Positions 25,593-33,641 of a stretch of DNA of 36,609 nt are shown in pieces. Each line of letters begins with the position of its first letter. The stretch's first letter is position 1. The position numbers were made by a program, and so were the translations under genes. Under the pieces are notes generated by a model. That model saw only the letters and a list, made by a program, of their open reading frames with translations. It made no database searches and was not told the origin of the DNA. Source of the DNA: Porticoccus sp. (GTDB lineage Bacteria > Pseudomonadota > Gammaproteobacteria > Pseudomonadales > Porticoccaceae); the NCBI GenBank assembly GCA_002707685.1, contig PANQ01000007.1:83521-120129 (forward strand), in the 5' to 3' direction.

Positions 25593-27515
25593 ATGGCCGG
25601 CAAGATTCCTCAAACCTTTATCGACGACCTGCTGGATCGCGTCGATATTGTAGATGTCGTCGGCAGTCGGGTTGACCTGCGAAAATCCGGTAAAAACCAC
25701 TCAGCCCGCTGCCCCTTCCACGATGAAAAAACCCCTTCGTTTACAGTAAGCCAGGACAAACAGTTCTATTACTGTTTTGGTTGCGGCGCCGGTGGCAATG
25801 CCATTGGCTTTGTCATGGATTTTGACAGAATTTCATTCCCGGAAGCCGTTGAAACCCTCGCCAAACAGACTGGTCTGGACGTTCCCCGCGAAGCCGGGCC
25901 CAGCGATGCTGCGACCGAACGACGCAAGGCGCTCTATCACACCGTTGAGCAGGCGGACCGTTTTTTCCGCAACGCCCTGCGACACCATCACTTCGCTTTT
26001 GAAGCCGTTTATTATCTGAAGTCCCGCGGCGTTTCCGGAGAGACCGCCCGCAAGTTCGGCATCGGCTTTGCGCCGCCCGGCTGGGACAACATGCTCAACC
26101 ACATGGGTCACACTGATCACGATATCAAACTGCTGAAAGAGAGCGGTATGGTCATCAACCAGCTGGAGAAGCACAAGGTTTACGACCGTTTCCGCCACCG
26201 CATCATGTTTCCTATCCGGGATATCCGCGGTCGTACCATCGGTTTTGGTGGCCGCGTCCTGACAGATGAAAAACCCAAGTATTTGAACACACCCGAAACA
26301 CCATTGTTTCACAAGGGCCGGGAGCTTTACGGTCTCTACGAGGCGAACAAGGAACTGCGTGAGATCCCCTTTATGCTCGTGGTAGAAGGGTATATGGACG
26401 TGGTCATGCTTTTTGAGCACGGCATCTTCAATGTGGTCGCCACACTCGGCACTTCGGCGTCCACCGACCACCTGGAAAAATTGTTCCGCTACACACCCGA
26501 AGTGGTGTTCTGTTTTGACGGTGACGCGGCTGGCAACGGTGCGGCCAGCCGGGCACTGGATACCTGTCTGCCATTGATGATTGACGGACGCTCGGCACGG
26601 TTCATGTTCCTGGAGAGTGGCGAAGACCCCGATTCTACGGTGCGACAGATTGGTCCGGATAAATTTCTTGAAACCGTGCAGTCGGCCACCCCTATCTCCG
26701 AGTTCCTTATGGAGACCATGGCGCTGGGCCTCAACACCGATAGCCCCGATAATCGGGCAAGGATGTGGAAACAGGCCGCGCCGATGATCAAACGCATGCC
26801 GCGCGGCGTCTTCCGCGAACTGATGCTGAGGGCAGTCGCCGACAAAATTGGTCTGGATATCGCCACACTGGGCGATTATATGGAGCCGGATGAACCTCAA
26901 GGCAAACCGGTATACCAGCCGCCACAACCGGATTGGGAGCACCCCGTTTACCCTGAGGAAGAACCTGCATCCCGCAGCAACAGCAACCAGTCGGTTCAGA
27001 CCGGCCACCAGAAACGAATCAAAATGCCGCCTGCGCACACGCTGATCGCCCTACTGGCCAACCATCCAGAATTGGCAAAATTGGTCACGGATTTGGACAC
27101 CCTGCGCAAACTCGATATCGAAGGATTGGATATTTTAGTGCCACTGGTCGAACTCATCCTTGAAAACCCGGGGTATAGCCTCAATCATATACTGGGTTAC
27201 TGGCGGGGAATGCATGACCCCGCCCAAGCGGATCGACTGGCCAAAATTGCCGCCACCGATCTGCTCAGGCCCGTGGCAAACAGCCTCAGGGACAATGAAA
27301 AAGAGTTTCAGGAGATTCAGAATCAGCTACTTCGCCAGTCGATTCTGAAACTTGAACCACTGCAGGTGATTCAGTTCCTGGCGACCAGAGAAACCGTCGA
27401 TGACCACGACCTAAAGCAGCTGAATAATGCCTGGTCGAAACTGCCATCGGATCAACGGACAGATGAGGTAAAAGCGCTTTTTAATCAAGTCCTTGCAAAA
27501 TCGAAGCCAAGATAA
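25593..27515 (+). CDS. dnaG: DNA primase
   Basis: A 640-residue primase, within the range of Pseudomonas-type DnaG and longer than E. coli (581). The N-terminal CHC2 zinc domain has CPFHDEKTPSFTVS and YYCFGCGAGG (about residues 38-66). The RNA polymerase core has FRHRIMFPIRD and GFGGRVL. The Toprim motifs are VVEGYMDVVML and FDGDAAGNGAA, with the acidic metal ligands. A linker rich in Pro/Glu/Gln (about 430-475) leads to the C-terminal helicase-binding domain. It lays down RNA primers for replication. It has little Shine-Dalgarno sequence. It ends 108 bases before rpoD. Confidence 0.97.
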   Translation: MAGKIPQTFIDDLLDRVDIVDVVGSRVDLRKSGKNHSARCPFHDEKTPSFTVSQDKQFYYCFGCGAGGNAIGFVMDFDRISFPEAVETLAKQTGLDVPREAGPSDAATERRKALYHTVEQADRFFRNALRHHHFAFEAVYYLKSRGVSGETARKFGIGFAPPGWDNMLNHMGHTDHDIKLLKESGMVINQLEKHKVYDRFRHRIMFPIRDIRGRTIGFGGRVLTDEKPKYLNTPETPLFHKGRELYGLYEANKELREIPFMLVVEGYMDVVMLFEHGIFNVVATLGTSASTDHLEKLFRYTPEVVFCFDGDAAGNGAASRALDTCLPLMIDGRSARFMFLESGEDPDSTVRQIGPDKFLETVQSATPISEFLMETMALGLNTDSPDNRARMWKQAAPMIKRMPRGVFRELMLRAVADKIGLDIATLGDYMEPDEPQGKPVYQPPQPDWEHPVYPEEEPASRSNSNQSVQTGHQKRIKMPPAHTLIALLANHPELAKLVTDLDTLRKLDIEGLDILVPLVELILENPGYSLNHILGYWRGMHDPAQADRLAKIAATDLLRPVANSLRDNEKEFQEIQNQLLRQSILKLEPLQVIQFLATRETVDDHDLKQLNNAWSKLPSDQRTDEVKALFNQVLAKSKPR

Positions 27516-27554
27516 CCGACAGCTGGCTAATTGCAGCTATACCGAAAATCAGGT

Positions 27555-27589
27555 AAGACAGCGCCGGATTATTGCCGTATAATCCGGCG
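27555..27589 (+). promoter_or_regulatory. Putative rpoD promoter embedded in a perfect hairpin
   Basis: CGCCGGATTAT (27562-27572) and ATAATCCGGCG (27579-27589) form a perfect 11-base stem with a six-base loop in the dnaG/rpoD gap. A consensus -10, TATAAT (27578-27583), falls on the right arm, and AAGACA (27555-27560) is 17 bases upstream as a possible -35. The dyad could be an operator over the promoter, or, as RNA, a weak terminator after dnaG; only four T come later, so termination would be poor. The overlap of the two is what is seen; its meaning is inference. Confidence 0.5.
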
Positions 27590-27623
27590 TCCTATTTTGC
27601 CCCAACGTGACAGCAGATCGTAT

Positions 27624-29441
27624 ATGAGTGGTAACGCACAGCATCAATCCCGGATCAAGGAACTAATTGCCCGCGGACGCGAACAGGGTTATTTGACCTA
27701 TGCCGAAGTCAATGACCATTTACCTGAGGATATTTCCGATCCAGATCAGGTAGAAGATATCATTCAGATGATCAACGACATGGGGATCAGCGTTTACGAA
27801 ACCGCACCCGATGCCGAGCAGCTACTGATCGCCTCCGGTGACTCCACCACCGATGAAATCGCCGCTGCCGAAGCCGCAGCAGCGCTGGCGGCTGTCGAGA
27901 CAGAACAACACCGCACCACCGACCCGGTTCGTATGTACATGCGTGAAATGGGTTCGGTGGAGCTACTCACTCGCGAAGGCGAAATAGAAATCGCCAAGCG
28001 TATCGAGGAAGGCGTCCGGGAACTCATGGCAGCCCTTGCCGAATGGCCCGCCGCTGTAGACCACCTCCTCGCTGAATACGACCTGATTGAAACCGAGGAA
28101 CGCAAACTCAGCGATGTGTTAATCGGTTATCTGAATCCGATGGACCACGTTCCCTCCGCCCTCGCCCAGGCCGAAGCGGCCAAAAACAAGGAAGAGGAAG
28201 ACGAAGACGAAGATGAGGCGGAAGACACGGGTCTCGACCCCATCGAAGCCAAAGAGCGTTTTGACACCCTGCGGCAGCTGAACAACAAAGCCAAAAAGGC
28301 GATCAGTCGTTATGGCGTGGCCCATAAAAGCACCCAGCAGCACCTGTCTGCACTGGGCGAACACTTTAAGTTCCTGAAACTGGCACCCCGCCAATTCGAA
28401 CCCATGGCAGAGGCAGTTCGCGAAGCCCTGAGTCTTATTCGTGCGGAAGAGCGCACTGTTATGGCGCTCTGTATTCGCCAGGCAAAAATGCCGCGCACCG
28501 ACTTTATCGGCCTGTTTCCCGGCCACGAAACCGATGAAAGCTGGGCCACCGGACTGGCCAAAGGCAAGGAACCCTATGCCGCTGCAATCGCCGTGGTAGA
28601 ACCGGACATTCAGCGGTCCCAGCGCCGACTGATGCAGCTGGAAGAAAAAACCGGCCTGACCATCAGCCAGATCAAGGACATCAACCGCCGCATGTCAATC
28701 GGTGAGGCCAAGGCTCGTCGCGCCAAAAAAGAAATGGTGGAAGCCAACCTGCGTCTGGTAATTTCGATTGCCAAGAAATACACCAACCGTGGCCTGCAAT
28801 TCCTCGACCTGATTCAGGAAGGCAACATCGGCCTGATGAAGGCGGTGGACAAGTTTGAATACCGCCGCGGCTACAAATTCTCGACCTATGCCACCTGGTG
28901 GATCCGTCAGGCCATCACCCGCTCCATCGCCGACCAGGCGCGCACCATCCGTATTCCGGTACATATGATTGAAACCATCAACAAACTCAATCGTATCTCC
29001 CGTCAGATGCTGCAGGAAATGGGCCGCGAACCCACGCCGGAAGAACTCGGCGAAAGAATGGAAATGCCCGAGGACAAAATCCGCAAGGTGCTAAAAATCG
29101 CCAAAGAACCGATCTCCATGGAGACACCCATTGGCGATGATGAAGACTCCCACCTAGGCGATTTTATCGAGGACGTAAACATCATGTCCCCGGTGGATTC
29201 CGCCACCACAGAGAGCCTTACTGAGTCCACCCGTGACGTCCTCAACAACCTGACAGCCCGGGAAGCCAAAGTCTTGCGGATGCGGTTTGGTATCGACATG
29301 AACACCGACCACACCCTCGAAGAAGTGGGCAAACAATTTGATGTGACCCGTGAGCGGATCCGACAGATCGAAGCCAAAGCGCTGCGAAAACTGCGGCACC
29401 CCACTCGCTCCGATCACTTGCGCAGCTTCCTGGACGAATAA
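27624..29441 (+). CDS. rpoD: RNA polymerase primary sigma factor (sigma-70)
   Basis: A 605-residue sigma-70 (E. coli 613). Start ATG 27624 gives the usual short N-terminus before [22 protein letters not shown]; an upstream TTG reading to 27531 would run through the promoter hairpin. Region 1.1 is residues about 1-90; region 1.2 starts at [11 protein letters not shown]. The non-conserved region carries an acidic run ([12 protein letters not shown], about 195-206). Region 2 has [11 protein letters not shown] and [16 protein letters not shown]; region 3 [12 protein letters not shown]; region 4.2 ends [19 protein letters not shown]. It directs the polymerase to housekeeping promoters. Last protein gene of the rpsU-yqeY-dnaG-rpoD group. 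Confidence 0.98.
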   Translation: MSGNAQHQSRIKELIARGREQGYLTYAEVNDHLPEDISDPDQVEDIIQMINDMGISVYETAPDAEQLLIASGDSTTDEIAAAEAAAALAAVETEQHRTTDPVRMYMREMGSVELLTREGEIEIAKRIEEGVRELMAALAEWPAAVDHLLAEYDLIETEERKLSDVLIGYLNPMDHVPSALAQAEAAKNKEEEDEDEDEAEDTGLDPIEAKERFDTLRQLNNKAKKAISRYGVAHKSTQQHLSALGEHFKFLKLAPRQFEPMAEAVREALSLIRAEERTVMALCIRQAKMPRTDFIGLFPGHETDESWATGLAKGKEPYAAAIAVVEPDIQRSQRRLMQLEEKTGLTISQIKDINRRMSIGEAKARRAKKEMVEANLRLVISIAKKYTNRGLQFLDLIQEGNIGLMKAVDKFEYRRGYKFSTYATWWIRQAITRSIADQARTIRIPVHMIETINKLNRISRQMLQEMGREPTPEELGERMEMPEDKIRKVLKIAKEPISMETPIGDDEDSHLGDFIEDVNIMSPVDSATTESLTESTRDVLNNLTAREAKVLRMRFGIDMNTDHTLEEVGKQFDVTRERIRQIEAKALRKLRHPTRSDHLRSFLDE

Positions 29442-29460
29442 CCCGTTGCTGAAATAATCC

Positions 29461-29495
29461 CTGCCGGGGCGGTTACAGAACCCCCGCTCCGGCAG
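29461..29495 (+). terminator. GC-rich hairpin after rpoD
   Basis: CTGCCGGGGCGG (29461-29472) pairs with CCGCTCCGGCAG (29484-29495), a 12-base stem with one G-T pair, 20 bases beyond the rpoD stop. No T-run follows, so it may protect the 3' end or terminate only in part. Confidence 0.55.
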
Positions 29496-29564
29496 CGCAA
29501 GGCAAGACGCGAACGAATACCCTGGACAGCAATGACATATATACTGCTATCCTTGCCTCTCAAA

Positions 29565-29641
29565 GGGCCTTTAGCTCAGTTGGTTAGAGCAGTCGACTCA
29601 TAATCGATTGGTCGCTGGTTCAAGTCCAGCAAGGCCCACCA
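29565..29641 (+). tRNA. ileX: tRNA-Ile2 (anticodon CAU, lysidine type)
   Basis: A full 77-base cloverleaf including encoded CCA. The acceptor arms GGGCCTT and AAGGCCC pair fully; the D stem is GCTC/GAGC; the anticodon stem GTCGA/TCGAT has one G-T pair, with loop CTCATAA (CAT anticodon); the T stem is GCTGG/CCAGC with TTCAAGT. The body matches E. coli ileX closely (AGTCGACTCATAATCG, GGTCGCTGGTTCAAGTCC), and not elongator or initiator Met tRNA. So the C34 is expected to be modified to lysidine by TilS to read AUA. Automatic tools may label it tRNA-Met. It lies behind rpoD, as in Pseudomonas. The region to its right is accessory in character. Confidence 0.93.
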
Positions 29642-29677
29642 TTCTTTTTATAATTCATAGACTCGCTATAAGCTGAG

Positions 29678-29713
29678 CATCCGACTCTATGAACAGAGCG
29701 GATGGCCTTTTTT
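29678..29713 (+). terminator. Rho-independent terminator after tRNA-Ile2
   Basis: CATCCG-AC-TCT (29678-29688) and AGA-G-CGGATG (29695-29704) form an interrupted stem around a six-base loop. It is followed by GCC and six T. It ends the rpoD/tRNA transcript. Confidence 0.8.
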
Positions 29714-30044
29714 GTGCCTGTCGTTTATTCAGGATAAGATGCCTTCTCTTCTGCTTTTGGATTACCAGAAAATTCTAATTTTTAGGACTATTTTTTCGTG
29801 GGGAGGTAGTGGTCGCGTACACAGCGATATCAGTCCGAGAGCCGGTGCCTCATAAATAGGCAAATAGCTAACAAACGGGTCAAGTTAGTTCGTATCATTC
29901 ACTGGGACGCGCCCCTTACTTAAAGCGTTACGAGAAAAATTAAAGGGGTAGGTTGGGGTATTCATCATAGGGAAAGCTAACGATAGCCGCCGCGCACTCT
30001 AGATTTTCCCATCGACATTTGAATATTTATGGTCAAAAAAAAGA
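29714..30044. other. Gene-free accessory stretch with possible decayed mobile-element sequence
   Basis: No convincing reading frame. Two loosely similar GGGT-rich segments, at 29874-29901 (AACGGGTCAAGTTAGTTCG) and 29943-29967 (AAGGGGTAGGTTGGGGTATTC), resemble each other and remind of sequences found beside REP-associated transposases. No transposase is present and the match is weak. The promoter of the downstream nuclease pseudogene would lie here; none stands out. Confidence 0.3.
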
Positions 30045-30431
30045 ATGACACGATTTCTCACGGTGCTTTTAATAGCAGCCATTCCTTGGCCTGCGTGTCT
30101 ATCCGGAGAGACGCCCAAGTATGACCGCTCGCTCTTTGACGAGTGGGCTGATGAAGATCAAGACTGCCTCAATACTCGTCATGAACTTCTAATAGAGATA
30201 TCGACCAGCACAGTCCAGGCCGGCACCAATACTTGTACAGTAATCTGGAATGATCCCTACACCGGAAAGATATTCTTTGACGCCAAACAGATGAGTATTG
30301 ACCATCTGGTTTATTTGAAGTGGGCCTAGGATAACGTGGCTTATCGCTGGTCATATGAGAAGCATAAAATTTTTGCCAACGGGGAAAACAACCTGTTTTC
30401 AGTGGAGGCCAGGTTGCTACCCTCGAGGTAG
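30045..30431 (+). pseudogene. HNH endonuclease family protein (DUF1524-like), disrupted by an in-frame stop
   Basis: The frame opens with a signal-peptide-like N-terminus (FLTVLLIAAIPWPACLSG). It then reads YDRSLFDEWADEDQDCLNTRHELLIEIS and WNDPYTGKIFFDAKQMSIDHLVYLKWA, the start of the secreted HNH/DUF1524 nuclease family, with the conserved D-C-x-N-T-R-H-E and IDH motifs. A TAG at 30327-30329 stands where the family has Trp (one-base change from TGG). The same frame continues with family-like DNVAYRWSYEKHKIFAN, then ENNLFSVEARL, before a second stop at 30429-30431; the expected rest (NRSKG and beyond) is absent. So the gene is inactivated by a nonsense change and probably truncated at the 3' end. 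Confidence 0.8.
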
Positions 30432-30569
30432 AATTGCTCATGATACCGGAACTGGCACTTGACTCCGCGGATGGTTACACGCTTCTTGTTCTGAGGCGCG
30501 CCTCTGGTTGATACAAAACTGGAGACGAGTCAAATGCGGTACCACGCACAAGCTAAGAGAAGCGTGTAA

Positions 30570-32132
30570 ATGTTGTTCAACTCTTTTGAATTTCTACTTT
30601 TTTTCCTGCCCACAACACTGGCTCTATTTTTTCTCAGCGCGCGCTATTTTGGCAACGAGGCAGCTATCGGGTTACTTGTTCTCTGCTCCCTAGGTTTCTA
30701 TTCATGGTGGAACCCCATTTACCTGTTGCTGATTCTGTTCTCCATGGCGTTCAATTTTCAGGTGGGCAAGCGCCTCGGTCAGCGCAGTCACAAGGGCTTG
30801 CTTGCCTTTGGCATTACGGTAAACCTTGGACTGCTCGCCTACTATAAATATGCCAATTTTTTTGTATCCAACGTGAGCTCTCTGCTCGCCACCCACTGGT
30901 CATTGGGTGATATTCTACTGCCTCTGGCGATCTCTTTTTTCACGTTTCAACAGATTGCTTATCTGGTAGATTCTCACCGAGGCATTACCCGAGAATACAG
31001 ATTCTTGCACTACGCGCTTTTCGTTTCCTTCTTTCCACAGTTGATCGCAGGTCCAATCGTTCACCATCGAGATATGCTGCCACAATTCATGCGGACAACC
31101 CCCTTTTGCCTGAAACCGAATCATTTCGCGATAGGCTTGAGTATTTTTGCCATTGGATTGTTCAAGAAAACGGTATTGGCCGATGGGATTGCTTCCTACG
31201 CCAACCCGGTATTCAATGCCGCAGACAGCGGGCAGACTGTCGATTTTTTTACTGCTTGGGGAGGCGCGCTGGCATACAGCTTTCAACTCTACTTTGACTT
31301 TTCAGGCTATTCGGACATGGCTATAGGTCTGGCACGCATGTTCGGCATTGTACTACCACTGAATTTCTACTCTCCCTACAAAGCCGCCAGTATCTCCGAA
31401 TTCTGGCGACGTTGGCACATCACCTTGTCTCATTTCCTTCGCGACTATGTCTATATCGCATTGGGTGGCAACCGGCGTGGCAGGACACGGCGCTTCGCCA
31501 ACTTGATGACGACCATGCTACTGGGTGGTTTATGGCACGGCGCCGGCTGGAACTTTATTATATGGGGCGGCCTGCATGGCCTGTACCTCATTCTCCATCA
31601 GATGTGGCAAGCTTTGTTGTCAAAGCTATCCCTGAGTCCTTCTGGTTCTGCGTATTCCGCACTCGCCTGGCTGATGACCATGCTTTGCGTTGTTGTGGGT
31701 TGGGTTTTCTTCCGTGCAACCACCTTTGAAGGGGCCATTGGTCTACTGCAAAGTATGATCGGATTACATGGTTTTACCCTTCCCCAAGGCATAATGGCAC
31801 GCCTCGGCGACGTAGGGGTACTCCTTCAGTCTCTCGGCATGGAAGTCGCTTTCGGCGGCGGTCAGGTTTTCGTGCTCACTTGGCTCTGGATCATGGCCCT
31901 GCTGATCATTGTTCTGGTGATGCCCAATGTCCAGGACATGTTCAACTGGGTCAGGTGCTCACTGCGTAACCAGCACTTTGATACCACTGATAGCGTGTGG
32001 CCAATGCTCTCCCGGGTGTGCAAACTGCAATGGAAAGAGAGCATTGGGTGGGCAATAACCTGCGCAGCCTGCCTTGCACTCGGGTTCCTCACCCTGTTTC
32101 AGGTAAGCGAATTTCTGTACTTCCAGTTTTAG
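30570..32132 (+). CDS. MBOAT-family membrane O-acyltransferase (AlgI/DltB-like)
   Basis: A 520-residue polytopic membrane protein: MLFNSFEFLLFFLPTTLALFF start, FYSWWNPIYLLLI, LPLAISFFTFQQIAYLVDSHRG, FPQLIAGPIVHH, YFDFSGYSDMAIGLARMFGI, EFWRRWHITLSHFLRDYVYIALGGNRRG and the catalytic-His segment GGLWHGAGWNFIIWGGLHG (around residues 315-333). These are the standard signatures of the AlgI group, which carries acyl groups (mostly acetyl) across the inner membrane onto an exported glycan or to a periplasmic partner. It is followed after 10 bases by an SGNH-like partner protein, as usual for AlgI/AlgJ-type pairs. Nothing in the window shows which glycan is modified. Confidence 0.9.
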   Translation: MLFNSFEFLLFFLPTTLALFFLSARYFGNEAAIGLLVLCSLGFYSWWNPIYLLLILFSMAFNFQVGKRLGQRSHKGLLAFGITVNLGLLAYYKYANFFVSNVSSLLATHWSLGDILLPLAISFFTFQQIAYLVDSHRGITREYRFLHYALFVSFFPQLIAGPIVHHRDMLPQFMRTTPFCLKPNHFAIGLSIFAIGLFKKTVLADGIASYANPVFNAADSGQTVDFFTAWGGALAYSFQLYFDFSGYSDMAIGLARMFGIVLPLNFYSPYKAASISEFWRRWHITLSHFLRDYVYIALGGNRRGRTRRFANLMTTMLLGGLWHGAGWNFIIWGGLHGLYLILHQMWQALLSKLSLSPSGSAYSALAWLMTMLCVVVGWVFFRATTFEGAIGLLQSMIGLHGFTLPQGIMARLGDVGVLLQSLGMEVAFGGGQVFVLTWLWIMALLIIVLVMPNVQDMFNWVRCSLRNQHFDTTDSVWPMLSRVCKLQWKESIGWAITCAACLALGFLTLFQVSEFLYFQF

Positions 32133-32142
32133 GAGATAAGGC

Positions 32143-33366
32143 ATGGTTTATCTGAATCGCTTCTTCATCTGTACTTTTGTCGTCATTGCAATAGTCTGTG
32201 CGGTAAACTGGTTTATCGACCCATATGGCATGTACTGGTCTCCAGTAATTGTAGGGATTAATAGCACCAAACCTGCTTCCGGAGATCGGGTTAGGGTAAT
32301 AAAGGCTTACCGGGCCCCGGAATTCGCGCCTCAGGTGCTGATTGTAGGAAACTCTCGAGCTGAAATGGCTCTCCACCCCGAACACCCTTCCTTTGACAGT
32401 GCTAGAGTCTACAACCAGGCCATGCCTGGCGCAGGAATTCGTCTACAAACCGACTACGCGCGTAATACCATTGACACCACGCCAAGTCTGAAACGGGTCA
32501 TCATGAGTGTGGACTACCTGGATTTTCTGGTGCGCCATGCTCGGTTCTCCGAGCCTCATATCGAAGACGCAGCACCGGACTACCTGTTAAGGCTGCCGCT
32601 GTATACCCCCGGCTGGTCTGGTCGTGCGATGCGGCTGCGCGAAAAGTCCGCCCTGCTGTTTTCACTTGATGGCTTACTCGATAGCGTACGCACAGTCTTT
32701 CAGCAAAGCGCAGCCGTAAACAGTATCGACCCGACCGGCTTCAATGATCCGGCGAGTTACGTCAACATACTGCGCCATGAAGGCATCAACGCGTTGTTCG
32801 TGCAAAAGTTGGAAGGGCTCGACGGAAACATGAGAGGTCGAGACCTCATGACTATCGACTCTGATACCGGACAGCGCTCACCTCAATACGGTATTCTTGC
32901 CGATTTTCTTGCCGATCTTTCCGAGCAGGATATTCATGTACAGTTGTTTATCAGCCCGTACCATTTCAGTTATCTCCACTTGCTTAATGACCTGAGCATG
33001 ACCAAAGATTTTATCGCATGGAAATACGAGTTGCTGAAGGTGGTCGAGGAGAGCGGAGCAAACTTTAATTTGTGGGATTTCAGTGGCCCATCCATCTTCA
33101 TACAGGAACCTGTGCCGGTTGGCTCAAATCGCGCCATGCAGTGGTACTGGGAACCCGCTCACTACCGCCGTGATCTAGGAGATAAAATATTGGAATCTCT
33201 TGCGACAGGCAAGGCTATATCACAGTTCGGGACCCCCCTCACAAAGGGTGCTATCGAAGCGGTAACCGAGGCACATTATTCACTATTGAGTGATACCCGC
33301 GACGACTGGCAGGCGCTTCAGCAATCACTAAATATCGATATAGATGCGTTACCAGAAAGTCAGTAG
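32143..33366 (+). CDS. Membrane-anchored SGNH/AlgJ-like protein, MBOAT partner
   Basis: A 407-residue protein with one N-terminal membrane segment (FFICTFVVIAIVCAVNWF) and a periplasmic body. LIVGNSRAEMAL (about residues 66-77) has the Ser of a GDS-type block, and the C-terminal half has WYWEPAHYRRDLGDKIL, resembling the late His block of SGNH enzymes of the AlgJ/AlgX type. FNLWDFSGPSIF also fits. Such partners take the acyl group from the MBOAT protein and transfer it to the polysaccharide. The ten-base gap to the MBOAT gene points to one transcript. Exact family not recognised; activity is inferred. Confidence 0.7.
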   Translation: MVYLNRFFICTFVVIAIVCAVNWFIDPYGMYWSPVIVGINSTKPASGDRVRVIKAYRAPEFAPQVLIVGNSRAEMALHPEHPSFDSARVYNQAMPGAGIRLQTDYARNTIDTTPSLKRVIMSVDYLDFLVRHARFSEPHIEDAAPDYLLRLPLYTPGWSGRAMRLREKSALLFSLDGLLDSVRTVFQQSAAVNSIDPTGFNDPASYVNILRHEGINALFVQKLEGLDGNMRGRDLMTIDSDTGQRSPQYGILADFLADLSEQDIHVQLFISPYHFSYLHLLNDLSMTKDFIAWKYELLKVVEESGANFNLWDFSGPSIFIQEPVPVGSNRAMQWYWEPAHYRRDLGDKILESLATGKAISQFGTPLTKGAIEAVTEAHYSLLSDTRDDWQALQQSLNIDIDALPESQ

Positions 33367-33641
33367 AGCGTGGCAGCACTAGCGAAGAGCTGAAGGTTCT
33401 GACGGAGTGAGTCGATTTTTACTGGACACTCATCTAGGATGATTAAGCATTTTGAGTATTATCATGAAATCACTGACAGTGATCGCCAGCTGCGCTGGAT
33501 GAGCAATTCCCGCTGCCATATGAGGATGAAAACTAGTGGTGGTTCAAAGTTCATTGAACTCGCCCTGATAGTAACTACAAATTTTGGGTATAGAATTATT
33601 TTTTGTTTCGGTAATTCCCGTTGGAGTGTCTGGAGGTAGCA

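Noticed and set aside
25833-27038. A 401-codon open frame on the minus strand inside dnaG
   Set aside because: It lies fully opposite DnaG, has no family motifs, is rich in His/Arg/Gly as antisense frames of GC-rich genes are, and no ribosome binding site was seen.
33439-33639. A 66-codon frame between the SGNH-like gene and the hydrolase
   Set aside because: It has no ribosome binding site, no family features and overlaps the signals of the next gene.
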